A DNA stretch of 64,000 nucleotides from Pseudoduganella namucuonensis (GTDB taxonomy: Bacteria; Pseudomonadota; Gammaproteobacteria; Burkholderiales; Burkholderiaceae_D), in the NCBI RefSeq assembly GCF_900116645.1, contig NZ_FPBO01000022.1, forward strand, positions 1-64,000, given 5' to 3'. The notes below the pieces were generated by a model. The model ran no database searches and had not been told where the DNA came from. It saw nothing but the letters and a program-made list of their open reading frames with translations. Position numbers and translations under genes: made by a program. Positions 56,740 to 64,000 of this stretch are shown here, piece after piece (position 1 is the first letter of the stretch; each line of letters begins with the position of its first letter).

Positions 56740-57990
56740 ATGGACAAACTCCTCATCCAGGGCGGCAAGCGCCTGGTCGGCGACGTGACCATCTCCGGCG
56801 CCAAGAACGCGGCGCTGCCCATCCTGTGCGCCGGCCTGCTGACCTCGGGCGACGTGGTGCTGGACAACGTGCCGCACCTGCACGACGTCACCACCATGCT
56901 GCGCCTGCTGGGCCAGACCGGCCTGAAAGTGGCGCAGGACGGCGACAAGGTCACCCTCAACGGCGCCAACATCACGAAGCTGGAGGCGCCGTACGAGATG
57001 GTCAAGACCATGCGCGCCTCGATCCTGGTGCTGGGTCCATTGCTGGCGCGCTTCGGCGAGGCCAAGGTGTCGCTGCCGGGCGGCTGCGCCATCGGTTCGC
57101 GTCCGGTGGACCAGCACATCAAGGGCCTGCAGGCGCTGGGCGCCGAGATCACCATCGACGCCGGCTACATCTACGCCAAGTGCAAAAAGCTCAAGGGCGC
57201 CCGCATCGTCACCGACATGATCACCGTGACCGGCACCGAGAACCTCTTGATGGCGGCGACGCTGGCCGAGGGCGAGACCATCCTGGAAAACGCCGCGCGC
57301 GAGCCGGAAGTGACCGACCTGGCGCACCTGCTGGTGGCCATGGGCGCCAAGATCGAGGGCATCGGCACCGACCGCCTGGTGATCCAGGGCGTGCCCGAGC
57401 TGCACGGCGCCTCGCACGCGGTGATCTCCGACCGCATCGAGGCGGCCACCTTCCTGTGCGCCGTGGCGGCCACCGGCGGCGATATCACCATCCGCAACAC
57501 CCGCACCGACATCCTCGACGCGGCGCTCGACAAGCTGCGCGAGATCGGCCTGCGCATGACCGTCGGCCCGGACTGGATCCGCGCCGAGATGGACGGCCGG
57601 CCGCGGCCCGTCACCTTCCGCACCACCGAATACCCCGGCTTCCCGACCGATATGCAGGCCCAGTTCATGGCGGTGAACACCATCGCCAACGGCGCCAGCC
57701 GCGTGACCGAAACCATCTTCGAAAACCGCTTCATGCACGTCCAGGAGATGAACCGCCTGGGCGCCGCGATTGAAACCGACGGCAACACCGCCTTTATCAA
57801 GGGCGTGGACCAGCTGGTGGGCGCGCCCGTGATGGCGACCGACCTGCGCGCCTCGGCTTCGCTGGTGATCGCGGGTCTGGCCGCCAAGGGCGAAACGCTG
57901 ATCGACCGCATCTACCACCTCGACCGCGGCTACGACCGCATGGAAGTGAAGCTGCAGGCGATCGGCGCCAACATCAGCCGCATCAAGTAA
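56740..57990 (+). CDS. murA: UDP-N-acetylglucosamine 1-carboxyvinyltransferase
   Basis: 416 residues, catalysing the first committed step of peptidoglycan synthesis. The catalytic Cys is residue 116 in SLPGGCAIGSRPVDQHI, the target of fosfomycin; the N-terminal ISGAKNAALPILCAGLL and C-terminal ATDLRASASLVIAGLAAKGE are family signatures. The usual Cys means fosfomycin sensitivity at the target level. Confidence 0.96.
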   Translation: MDKLLIQGGKRLVGDVTISGAKNAALPILCAGLLTSGDVVLDNVPHLHDVTTMLRLLGQTGLKVAQDGDKVTLNGANITKLEAPYEMVKTMRASILVLGPLLARFGEAKVSLPGGCAIGSRPVDQHIKGLQALGAEITIDAGYIYAKCKKLKGARIVTDMITVTGTENLLMAATLAEGETILENAAREPEVTDLAHLLVAMGAKIEGIGTDRLVIQGVPELHGASHAVISDRIEAATFLCAVAATGGDITIRNTRTDILDAALDKLREIGLRMTVGPDWIRAEMDGRPRPVTFRTTEYPGFPTDMQAQFMAVNTIANGASRVTETIFENRFMHVQEMNRLGAAIETDGNTAFIKGVDQLVGAPVMATDLRASASLVIAGLAAKGETLIDRIYHLDRGYDRMEVKLQAIGANISRIK

Positions 57991-58018
57991 GCCGAATCTA
58001 GTAAAGAACGAGACCTAT

Positions 58019-58699
58019 ATGAGTGGATTTAACAGCGACGCCAACAACCAGCTGATCCTCGCGCTGTCGAAGGGCCGCATTTTCGAAGACACCCTGCCGC
58101 TGCTGGAAGCGGCCGGCATCACCGTCACCGAGAACCCGGAAACCTCGCGCAAGCTGATCCTGGCCACCAACGACCCCAATGTGCGCGTGCTGATCGTGCG
58201 CGCCACCGACGTGCCGACCTATGTGCAGCACGGCGCGGCGGACTTCGGCGTGGCCGGCAAGGACGTGCTGATCGAGCATGGCGGCGAGGGCCTGTACCAG
58301 CCGGTGGACCTGCAGATCGCGCAGTGCCGCATGTCGGTCGCCGTCAAATCCGGCTTCGACTACGAGGCGGCGGTGCGCCAGGGCGCGCGCCTGCGCGTGG
58401 CCACCAAGTTCACCCAGACCGCGCGCGAGCACTTCGCCGCCAAGGGCGTGCACGTGGACCTGATCAAGCTGTATGGCTCGATGGAGCTGGCGCCGCTGGT
58501 CGGCCTGTCGGACGCCATCGTCGACCTGGTCTCCACCGGCAGCACGCTGCGCGCCAACAACCTGGTGGAAGTGGAGGAGATCATGGACATCTCCTCGCGC
58601 CTGGTGGTCAACCAGGCCGCGCTCAAGCTCAAGCGCGCCCGTTTGCAACCGATCATCGAAGCCTTCGAGCGCGCTTCGAAGGCCCGCAAGCAAGGCTGA
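58019..58699 (+). CDS. hisG: ATP phosphoribosyltransferase, short form
   Basis: 226 residues, the first step of histidine synthesis. This short HisG lacks the C-terminal regulatory domain and normally needs HisZ, which is not in the window. Signatures are LILALSKGRIFEDTLPLLEA and DLVSTGSTLRANNLVEVEEI. It starts 28 nt after murA and begins the his block. Confidence 0.95.
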   Translation: MSGFNSDANNQLILALSKGRIFEDTLPLLEAAGITVTENPETSRKLILATNDPNVRVLIVRATDVPTYVQHGAADFGVAGKDVLIEHGGEGLYQPVDLQIAQCRMSVAVKSGFDYEAAVRQGARLRVATKFTQTAREHFAAKGVHVDLIKLYGSMELAPLVGLSDAIVDLVSTGSTLRANNLVEVEEIMDISSRLVVNQAALKLKRARLQPIIEAFERASKARKQG

Positions 58700-58703
58700 C
58701 GAC

Positions 58704-60026
58704 ATGACACTCCAGATACGCAAACTCGATTCCTCCGCCGCCGGTTTCAAGCAGACGCTGGACGCGCTGCTGGCCTTCGAGGAGTCCACCGACGACGCCA
58801 TCGAAGGCGCCGTCGCCAAGATCCTGGCCGACGTGAAAAAGCGCGGCAACGCCGCCGTGCTGGAATACACCAACCGTTTCGACCGCCTGCCGAACGGCGG
58901 CGCCGCCTCGGTGGACGTGCTGGACCTGCCGGTCGCCGAACTGCGGGCCGCGCTGGACGCGCTGCCGCAGGCGCAGCGCGCCGCCCTGGAAGTGGCGGCC
59001 GAACGCATCCGCGTGTTCCACGAGCGCCAGAAGCGGGAACTGCAGGGCTTCAGCTACACCGAGGCCGATGGCACGGTGCTGGGCCAGCGCATCACGCCGC
59101 TGGACCGCGTGGGCATCTATGTCCCGGGCGGCAAGGCGGCGTACCCGTCGTCGGTGCTGATGAACGCCATTCCCGCGCAGGTCGCGGGCGTGGGCGAAAT
59201 CGTCATGGTGGTGCCGACGCCGGACGGCGTGAAGAACCAGATGGTGCTGGCCGCCGCGGCCCTCGCGGGCGTGACGCGCGTGATCACCATCGGCGGCGCG
59301 CAGGCGGTCGGCGCGCTGGCCTACGGCACCGAGACCATCGCCGCCGTCGACAAGATCGTCGGCCCCGGCAACGCCTATGTGGCCTCGGCCAAGCGGCGCG
59401 TGTTCGGCACCGTCGGCATCGACATGATCGCGGGACCGTCCGAGATCCTGATCGTGTGCGACGGCACCACGGACCCGGACTGGGTCGCCATGGACCTGTT
59501 CTCGCAGGCCGAGCACGACGAGCTGGCGCAGGCCATCATGCTGTGCCCGGACGCCGATTACATCGCCAGGGTGGAGGAGAGCATCAACAGGTTGCTGCCG
59601 ACCATGCCGCGCCAGGACGTGATCCGCACCTCGCTGACCGACCGCGGCGCGCTGGTGAAGGTGCGCGACATGGCCGAGGCCTGCGCCATCGCCAACAGCA
59701 TCGCCGCCGAGCACCTGGAGATCTCCGCCGCCGAACCGCAGCAGTGGGCCGACCAGATCCGCCACGCGGGCGCCATGTTCCTGGGGCGCTTCTCGTCCGA
59801 GTCGCTGGGCGACTATTGCTGCGGCCCGAACCACGTGCTGCCGACCTCGCGCACCGCGCGCTTCTCGTCGCCGCTGGGCGTGTACGACTTCCAGAAGCGC
59901 TCGTCCATCCTGTTCGTCAGCGAGGCCGGCGCGCAGACGCTGGGCAAGGTCGCCGCCGAACTGGCCTACGGCGAGGGCCTGCAGGCGCACGCCCGCAGCG
60001 CCGAACTGCGGATCAAGGCGAAGTGA
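58704..60026 (+). CDS. hisD: Histidinol dehydrogenase
   Basis: 440 residues, catalysing the last two oxidations to histidine. Signature regions are KIVGPGNAYVASAKRRVFGT, IDMIAGPSEILI, DLFSQAEHDELAQAIM (catalytic Glu/His), and CGPNHVLPTSRTARF. It starts 4 nt after hisG. Confidence 0.95.
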   Translation: MTLQIRKLDSSAAGFKQTLDALLAFEESTDDAIEGAVAKILADVKKRGNAAVLEYTNRFDRLPNGGAASVDVLDLPVAELRAALDALPQAQRAALEVAAERIRVFHERQKRELQGFSYTEADGTVLGQRITPLDRVGIYVPGGKAAYPSSVLMNAIPAQVAGVGEIVMVVPTPDGVKNQMVLAAAALAGVTRVITIGGAQAVGALAYGTETIAAVDKIVGPGNAYVASAKRRVFGTVGIDMIAGPSEILIVCDGTTDPDWVAMDLFSQAEHDELAQAIMLCPDADYIARVEESINRLLPTMPRQDVIRTSLTDRGALVKVRDMAEACAIANSIAAEHLEISAAEPQQWADQIRHAGAMFLGRFSSESLGDYCCGPNHVLPTSRTARFSSPLGVYDFQKRSSILFVSEAGAQTLGKVAAELAYGEGLQAHARSAELRIKAK

Positions 60027-60036
60027 GCCCCGACGC

Positions 60037-60984
60037 ATGAGCGACTGGCAAAACCAGGTCTATTGCGAGGATGCGCTGGCCGGACTGGCGCGCATCCCGG
60101 ACGGTTCCGTCGATCTGATCCTCACCGATCCGCCCTATAACCTGGGCAAGGATTACGGCAACACGTCCGACCAGCAGACGGTGGAGGAGTACCTGCGCTG
60201 GACCGAGCAGTGGATAGACGCGGCGCTGCCCAAGCTCAAGCCGAACGGCAGCCTGTACATCTTCCTGACCTGGCGCTTTTCGCCGGAAATCTTCGTCATG
60301 CTGAAAAAGCGCATGACGATGATGAATGAAATCATCTGGGACCGCCGCGTGCCGTCCATGGGCGGCAGCGTGCGCAGCTACTCGTCGGTGCACGACACGG
60401 TCGGCTTCTTCGTCGGCCGCAAGGATTACTATTTCGACCTGGACGCGGTCCGCATCCCCTACGACGCGGAGACCAAGAAGGCCCGTTCGCGCTCCATCTT
60501 CATCGGCGCGAAATGGTTGGAGGTGGGCTACAACCCCAAGGACGTGTGGAGCGTGTCGCGCCTGCACCGCGAGCACTCGGAGCGGGTCGACCACCCGACC
60601 CAGAAGCCGCTGGAGATCATCGAGCGCATGGTCAAGGCCTCGTGCCCGCCGGACGGCGTGGTGCTGGACCTGTTCATGGGCAGCGGCACCACCGCGCTGG
60701 CCGCGCGCCGCTGCGGGCGCCGCTTCGTCGGCTTCGAGCTGAACCCGGACTATTGCGCCGTCATCGCCGAGCGCCTGGCCGCGCTGGACGTGGCGCTGGA
60801 GGCGGAGCGCGTGATCGCCGCCGAGGCGGGCAAGCCGCCCGCCAAAAAAACCGCCGTCCCCAAGCCCGCCGCCAAAAAGCCCGCCGCCGGGAAAGCGGCG
60901 GCCAAGCCGTCGGCCGCCAAACCCGCCAAACCCAAACGAAGCCGGTCGCCCAAAAAGGCGCCCCCCGAAGAAGTCACTATTTAG
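60037..60984 (+). CDS. DNA methyltransferase of the beta group (N6-adenine/N4-cytosine), inside the his operon
   Basis: 315 residues. Motif IV is LTDPPYNLGKDY near residue 30, ahead of the AdoMet motif I VLDLFMGSGTTALAARR near 210, the order of beta-group amino-methyltransferases such as the CcrM/HinfI relatives. HPTQKPLEIIERMVK precedes motif I. The last roughly 45 residues are a Lys/Ala/Pro-rich, histone-H1-like tail (AAAKPSAAKPAKPKRSRSPK), probably binding DNA nonspecifically. No restriction enzyme is next to it, so it is an orphan. GC content matches its neighbours, so it is a long-standing resident. It starts 10 nt after hisD, and hisC follows 15 nt later. The recognition site is unknown. 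Confidence 0.9.
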   Translation: MSDWQNQVYCEDALAGLARIPDGSVDLILTDPPYNLGKDYGNTSDQQTVEEYLRWTEQWIDAALPKLKPNGSLYIFLTWRFSPEIFVMLKKRMTMMNEIIWDRRVPSMGGSVRSYSSVHDTVGFFVGRKDYYFDLDAVRIPYDAETKKARSRSIFIGAKWLEVGYNPKDVWSVSRLHREHSERVDHPTQKPLEIIERMVKASCPPDGVVLDLFMGSGTTALAARRCGRRFVGFELNPDYCAVIAERLAALDVALEAERVIAAEAGKPPAKKTAVPKPAAKKPAAGKAAAKPSAAKPAKPKRSRSPKKAPPEEVTI

Positions 60985-60999
60985 AAGGAGTGCAGCAAG

Positions 61000-62091
61000 A
61001 TGTCCATCGACAGTCTCATCCGCAACACCATCCGTTCCGACGTACTGGCCACGCCCGGCTACCACGTCGCCGATGCGAGCGGTTTCATCAAACTGGACGC
61101 GATGGAAAATCCCTACCCGCTGCCCGACCATCTGGCCACCGACCTGGCCAACCGTCTGGCCAACGTGGCGCTGAACCGTTACCCGGTCGCGTCCTACGCC
61201 AGCCTCAAGGCGCGCATTTGCCAACAGCTTGGCGTGCCCGAAGGCTACGATGTTTTACTGGGTAATGGCTCCGACGAGCTGATTTCCATCCTCGACATGG
61301 CTTGCGCCCACCAGGACCGCCGCGCGGTCGTGCTGTCGCCCGTGCCGACCTTCGTCATGTACGCCCGTTCCGCCAAGTTCGCGGGCATGGACTTCGTCGG
61401 CGTGCCGGTGAGGGACGACCTGACGCTGGACAAGGACGCCATGCTGGCCGCCATCGCCGAGCACAAGCCGGCGCTGGTCTACCTGTCCTACCCGAACAAC
61501 CCGACCGGCAACCTGTTCGACGAGGACGACATGGTCGAGATCATCCGCGCGCTGGGCGACACCGGCATCGCCGTGGTCGACGAGGCCTACGAGCCGTTCG
61601 CGCAGAAGAGCTTCATGCACCGCTTGCCGGAGTTCGACAACCTGGTCGTCATGCGCACCGTGTCCAAGCTGGGCCTGGCCGGCATCCGCCTGGGCTATAT
61701 GTCGGCCGCGCCGCAATTGCTGGAGCAGTTCGACAAGGTGCGCCCGCCCTACAACGTCAACGTGCTGACCCAGGTGGCCGCCGAATTCGCGCTCGACCAC
61801 ATCGCCGTGCTGAACGAACAAGCCGCCGTGCTGCGCGAACAGCGCGCCCTGCTGAGCGCCGCGCTGGCCGCGATTCCCGGCGTGCACGTGTTCCCGTCGG
61901 CCGGCAATTTCATCCTCGCCCGGGTGCCGGACGCGGAGGCCGCTACCGCCTATCTGCTATCCCATAAGGTGTTAATCAAAAATGTGGGTAAAATGCACAG
62001 TGTGCTGTCCAATTGCCTGCGTATCACGGTCAGCACCCCGGAAGAGAACGCCGCTTTCCTCGACGCCTTCAAGGCGTCGCAGGCAGCCTAA
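61000..62091 (+). CDS. hisC: Histidinol-phosphate aminotransferase
   Basis: 363 residues, a fold type I PLP enzyme. Substrate/cofactor landmarks are IKLDAMENPYPLP, LGNGSDELISIL, YPNNPTGNLF and the PLP lysine in VSKLGLAGIRLGY. It converts imidazole-acetol phosphate to histidinol phosphate. Confidence 0.95.
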   Translation: MSIDSLIRNTIRSDVLATPGYHVADASGFIKLDAMENPYPLPDHLATDLANRLANVALNRYPVASYASLKARICQQLGVPEGYDVLLGNGSDELISILDMACAHQDRRAVVLSPVPTFVMYARSAKFAGMDFVGVPVRDDLTLDKDAMLAAIAEHKPALVYLSYPNNPTGNLFDEDDMVEIIRALGDTGIAVVDEAYEPFAQKSFMHRLPEFDNLVVMRTVSKLGLAGIRLGYMSAAPQLLEQFDKVRPPYNVNVLTQVAAEFALDHIAVLNEQAAVLREQRALLSAALAAIPGVHVFPSAGNFILARVPDAEAATAYLLSHKVLIKNVGKMHSVLSNCLRITVSTPEENAAFLDAFKASQAA

Positions 62092-62112
62092 GACCACCGC
62101 TAGAGTTTTTCC

Positions 62113-62703
62113 ATGAACCGCACCGCAGAAATCACCCGCAACACCAACGAGACCCAGGTCCGCGTCGCCATCAACCTGGACGGCACCGGCGCGCAGAAGC
62201 TGAACACCGGCGTGCCCTTCCTGGACCACATGCTGGACCAGATCGCCCGCCACGGCCTGATCGACCTGGACATCGAAGCCACCGGCGACGTGCACATCGA
62301 CAACCACCACACCGTGGAGGACGTCGGCATCACGCTGGGCATGGCCTTCGCCAAGGCCGTCGGCGACAAGAAGGGCATCCGCCGCTACGGCCACGCCTAT
62401 GTGCCGCTGGACGAGGCGCTGTCGCGCGTGGTGATCGACTTTTCCGGCCGTCCCGGCATCGAATACCACATCCCGTTCACCCGCGCCATGATCGCCGGCT
62501 TCGACGTCGACCTGACGCTGGAGTTCTTCCGCGGCTTCGTCAACCACGCGCAAGTGACTTTGCATATCGACAACCTGCGCGGCACCAACGCCCACCACCA
62601 GTGCGAAACCGTGTTCAAGGCCTTCGGCCGCGCGCTGCGCATGGCCACGGAACTGGACGAGCGCGCCGCCGGCATCATCCCGTCGACCAAAGGTAGCTTG
62701 TAA
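62113..62703 (+). CDS. hisB: Imidazoleglycerol-phosphate dehydratase
   Basis: 196 residues, the monofunctional dehydratase form. Metal-binding motifs are FLDHMLDQIARHG, DNHHTVEDVGITLG, and the symmetric LRGTNAHHQCETVFKAFGRA. Confidence 0.96.
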   Translation: MNRTAEITRNTNETQVRVAINLDGTGAQKLNTGVPFLDHMLDQIARHGLIDLDIEATGDVHIDNHHTVEDVGITLGMAFAKAVGDKKGIRRYGHAYVPLDEALSRVVIDFSGRPGIEYHIPFTRAMIAGFDVDLTLEFFRGFVNHAQVTLHIDNLRGTNAHHQCETVFKAFGRALRMATELDERAAGIIPSTKGSL

Positions 62704-62712
62704 TCAACATTC

Positions 62713-62738
62713 GGCGCCCATGCCCTTGCGCGGGCGCC
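62713..62738. promoter_or_regulatory. Stem-loop between hisB and hisH
   Basis: GGCGCCC pairs with GGGCGCC across a short loop in the 58-nt gap, with no T-tract. It could modulate mRNA stability or hisH expression rather than terminate. Confidence 0.35.
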
Positions 62739-62761
62739 GTTGTCTCTGCTTGAATGGCACT

Positions 62762-63400
62762 ATGAAGAAAATTGTTGTAGTTGATTACGGCGTGGGCAAT
62801 CTGCGCTCGGTGGCGCAAGCCCTGCGCGCGGTCGCGCCCGAGGCCGACGTGCGCATTTCCGGCGTGGCAGGCGACATCGCCGACGCCGAGCGCATCGTGC
62901 TGCCGGGCCAGGGCGCGATGGCCGACTGCATGCGCGGCCTGCGCGAGTCCGGCCTGATGGACGCCGTGCTGCGCGCGTCCGAGTCCAAGCCCATGCTGGG
63001 CGTGTGCATCGGCGAACAGATGCTGTTCGACTCGTCCGAGGAGAACGACGCCGAGGGCCTGGGCTTGTTGCCCGGCAAAGTCGTGCGTTTCCAGCTCGAC
63101 GGCAAGCTGCAGGAGGACGGTTCGCGCTTCAAGGTGCCGCAAATGGGCTGGAACCAAGTGCGCCAAAGCCGGTCCCATCCCCTGTGGGCGGACATCCCGG
63201 ACAACGCGTATTTCTATTTCGTGCATAGTTACTACGCGCGGCCGGCCAACGCCGAACACGCGGTCGGGGAAACCGTCTACGGCGACCCGTTCTGCTGCGC
63301 GGTGGCGCGCGACAACATCTTCGCCACGCAATTCCACCCGGAGAAAAGCGCCGGCGCGGGCTTGCAGCTGTACAAGAATTTCGTTCACTGGCAACCATAA
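62762..63400 (+). CDS. hisH: Imidazole glycerol phosphate synthase, glutaminase subunit
   Basis: 212 residues, a class I glutamine amidotransferase. The nucleophile Cys is in MLGVCIGEQMLF, with the His/Glu pair in FATQFHPEKSAGAG. It provides ammonia to HisF, which lies outside the window. Confidence 0.95.
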   Translation: MKKIVVVDYGVGNLRSVAQALRAVAPEADVRISGVAGDIADAERIVLPGQGAMADCMRGLRESGLMDAVLRASESKPMLGVCIGEQMLFDSSEENDAEGLGLLPGKVVRFQLDGKLQEDGSRFKVPQMGWNQVRQSRSHPLWADIPDNAYFYFVHSYYARPANAEHAVGETVYGDPFCCAVARDNIFATQFHPEKSAGAGLQLYKNFVHWQP

Positions 63401-63431
63401 AACACCCTCTCGACAACCCCACACACTCACT

Positions 63432-64000
63432 ATGCTGCTCATTCCTGCCATCGACCTCAAAGACGGTCACTGCGTACGCCTGAAACAAGGCGATATGGAA
63501 CTCGCCACTGTATTTTCCGACAACCCGGCCGACATGGCGCTGCATTGGCTGAAGCAGGGCGCGCGCCGCCTGCACCTGGTCGACCTGAACGGCGCCTTCG
63601 CCGGCAAGCCGAAGAACGAGGGCGCGATCAAGGCCATCCTGAAGGTGGTGCAGGAGTTCGCCGAGGAGAACGACATCGACGAGATCCCCGTCCAGCTGGG
63701 CGGCGGCATCCGCGACCTCGACACCATCGAGCGCTACCTTGACGCCGGCATCAGCTACGTCATCATCGGCACCGCCGCCGTGAAGAGCCCCGGCTTCCTG
63801 CACGACGCCTGCGGCGCCTTCCCGGGCCACATCATCGTCGGCCTGGACGCCAAGGACGGCAAGGTCGCCACCGACGGCTGGAGCAAGATGTCCGGCCACG
63901 AGGTGATCGACCTGGCGCAGAAGTTCGAGGCCTACGGCGTCGAATCCATCATCTACACCGACATCGGCCGCGACGGCATGATGGGCGGCGTCAACATCGA
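63432..64000 (+). CDS. hisA: Phosphoribosylformimino-AICAR-phosphate isomerase, N-terminal part (cut by window end)
   Basis: 189 residues visible of about 245. TIM-barrel start MLLIPAIDLKDGHCVRLKQG with catalytic Asp in AIDLKDG; VQLGGGIRDLDTIERYLDAG and YTDIGRDGMMGG are family motifs. The C-terminus lies beyond the window. Confidence 0.95.
   Translation, partial: MLLIPAIDLKDGHCVRLKQGDMELATVFSDNPADMALHWLKQGARRLHLVDLNGAFAGKPKNEGAIKAILKVVQEFAEENDIDEIPVQLGGGIRDLDTIERYLDAGISYVIIGTAAVKSPGFLHDACGAFPGHIIVGLDAKDGKVATDGWSKMSGHEVIDLAQKFEAYGVESIIYTDIGRDGMMGGVNI

Overview
This 64 kb window comes from a high-GC Gram-negative chromosome. Gene content points to a betaproteobacterium of the Oxalobacteraceae (Massilia/Duganella/Janthinobacterium type). 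The clues are an Mla operon that includes mlaA, followed by an ABC-2 exporter, bolA, murA and a his operon with short-form hisG; a LiuR-controlled isovaleryl-CoA dehydrogenase next to aceK; and a DUF4214 surface protein. The taxonomic call is inference from gene families, not from a database match. I saw no rRNA, tRNA or CRISPR array.

Positions 1-3450 are accessory DNA: the start of an IS481-family transposase, an AT-rich gene for a STAND/NACHT NTPase with a restriction-endonuclease-like N-terminus (a candidate anti-phage protein), unassigned remnants, and a solo MqsA-type zinc-domain antitoxin fragment. Positions 3461-14367 are envelope and sensing genes: PBP4 (dacB), an SpmAB-like membrane protein, a family 5 solute-binding protein, a BrkB/YihY membrane protein, and an RstB-like kinase and RstA-like regulator separated by three opposite-strand envelope genes. 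Positions 14368-23605 hold a GNAT enzyme, an OprD porin remnant, a catabolic operon read on the minus strand (ivd-aceK-thiolase-SDR-acyl-CoA dehydrogenase), its MerR-type regulator LiuR with two putative operators, and an MBL-fold hydrolase.

Positions 23606-35096 hold an XRE-like regulator, a small unknown protein, ubiX-grxD, tex, a SNF2-family helicase, a histidine kinase/response regulator pair and a chemotaxis receptor. A REP-associated transposase (RAYT) with four REP-like boxes follows, then gltBD. Next comes a 2474-residue modular DUF4214/RTX-like surface protein, followed by mazE and a broken mazF. The last 13.5 kb is one dense plus-strand block: mlaFEDACB for phospholipid trafficking, an ABC-2 exporter, bolA/ibaG, murA and hisG-hisD-(DNA methyltransferase)-hisC-hisB-hisH-hisA, with hisA cut by the window edge.

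The most unusual items are the NACHT protein with an altered nuclease motif and an IS element abutting its 3' end; the giant four-module surface protein with a Pro-Thr linker; the RAYT with its boxes plus several other inverted-repeat families; an orphan DNA methyltransferase with a histone-H1-like tail inside the his operon; and several gene remnants (OprD, MazF, MqsA).
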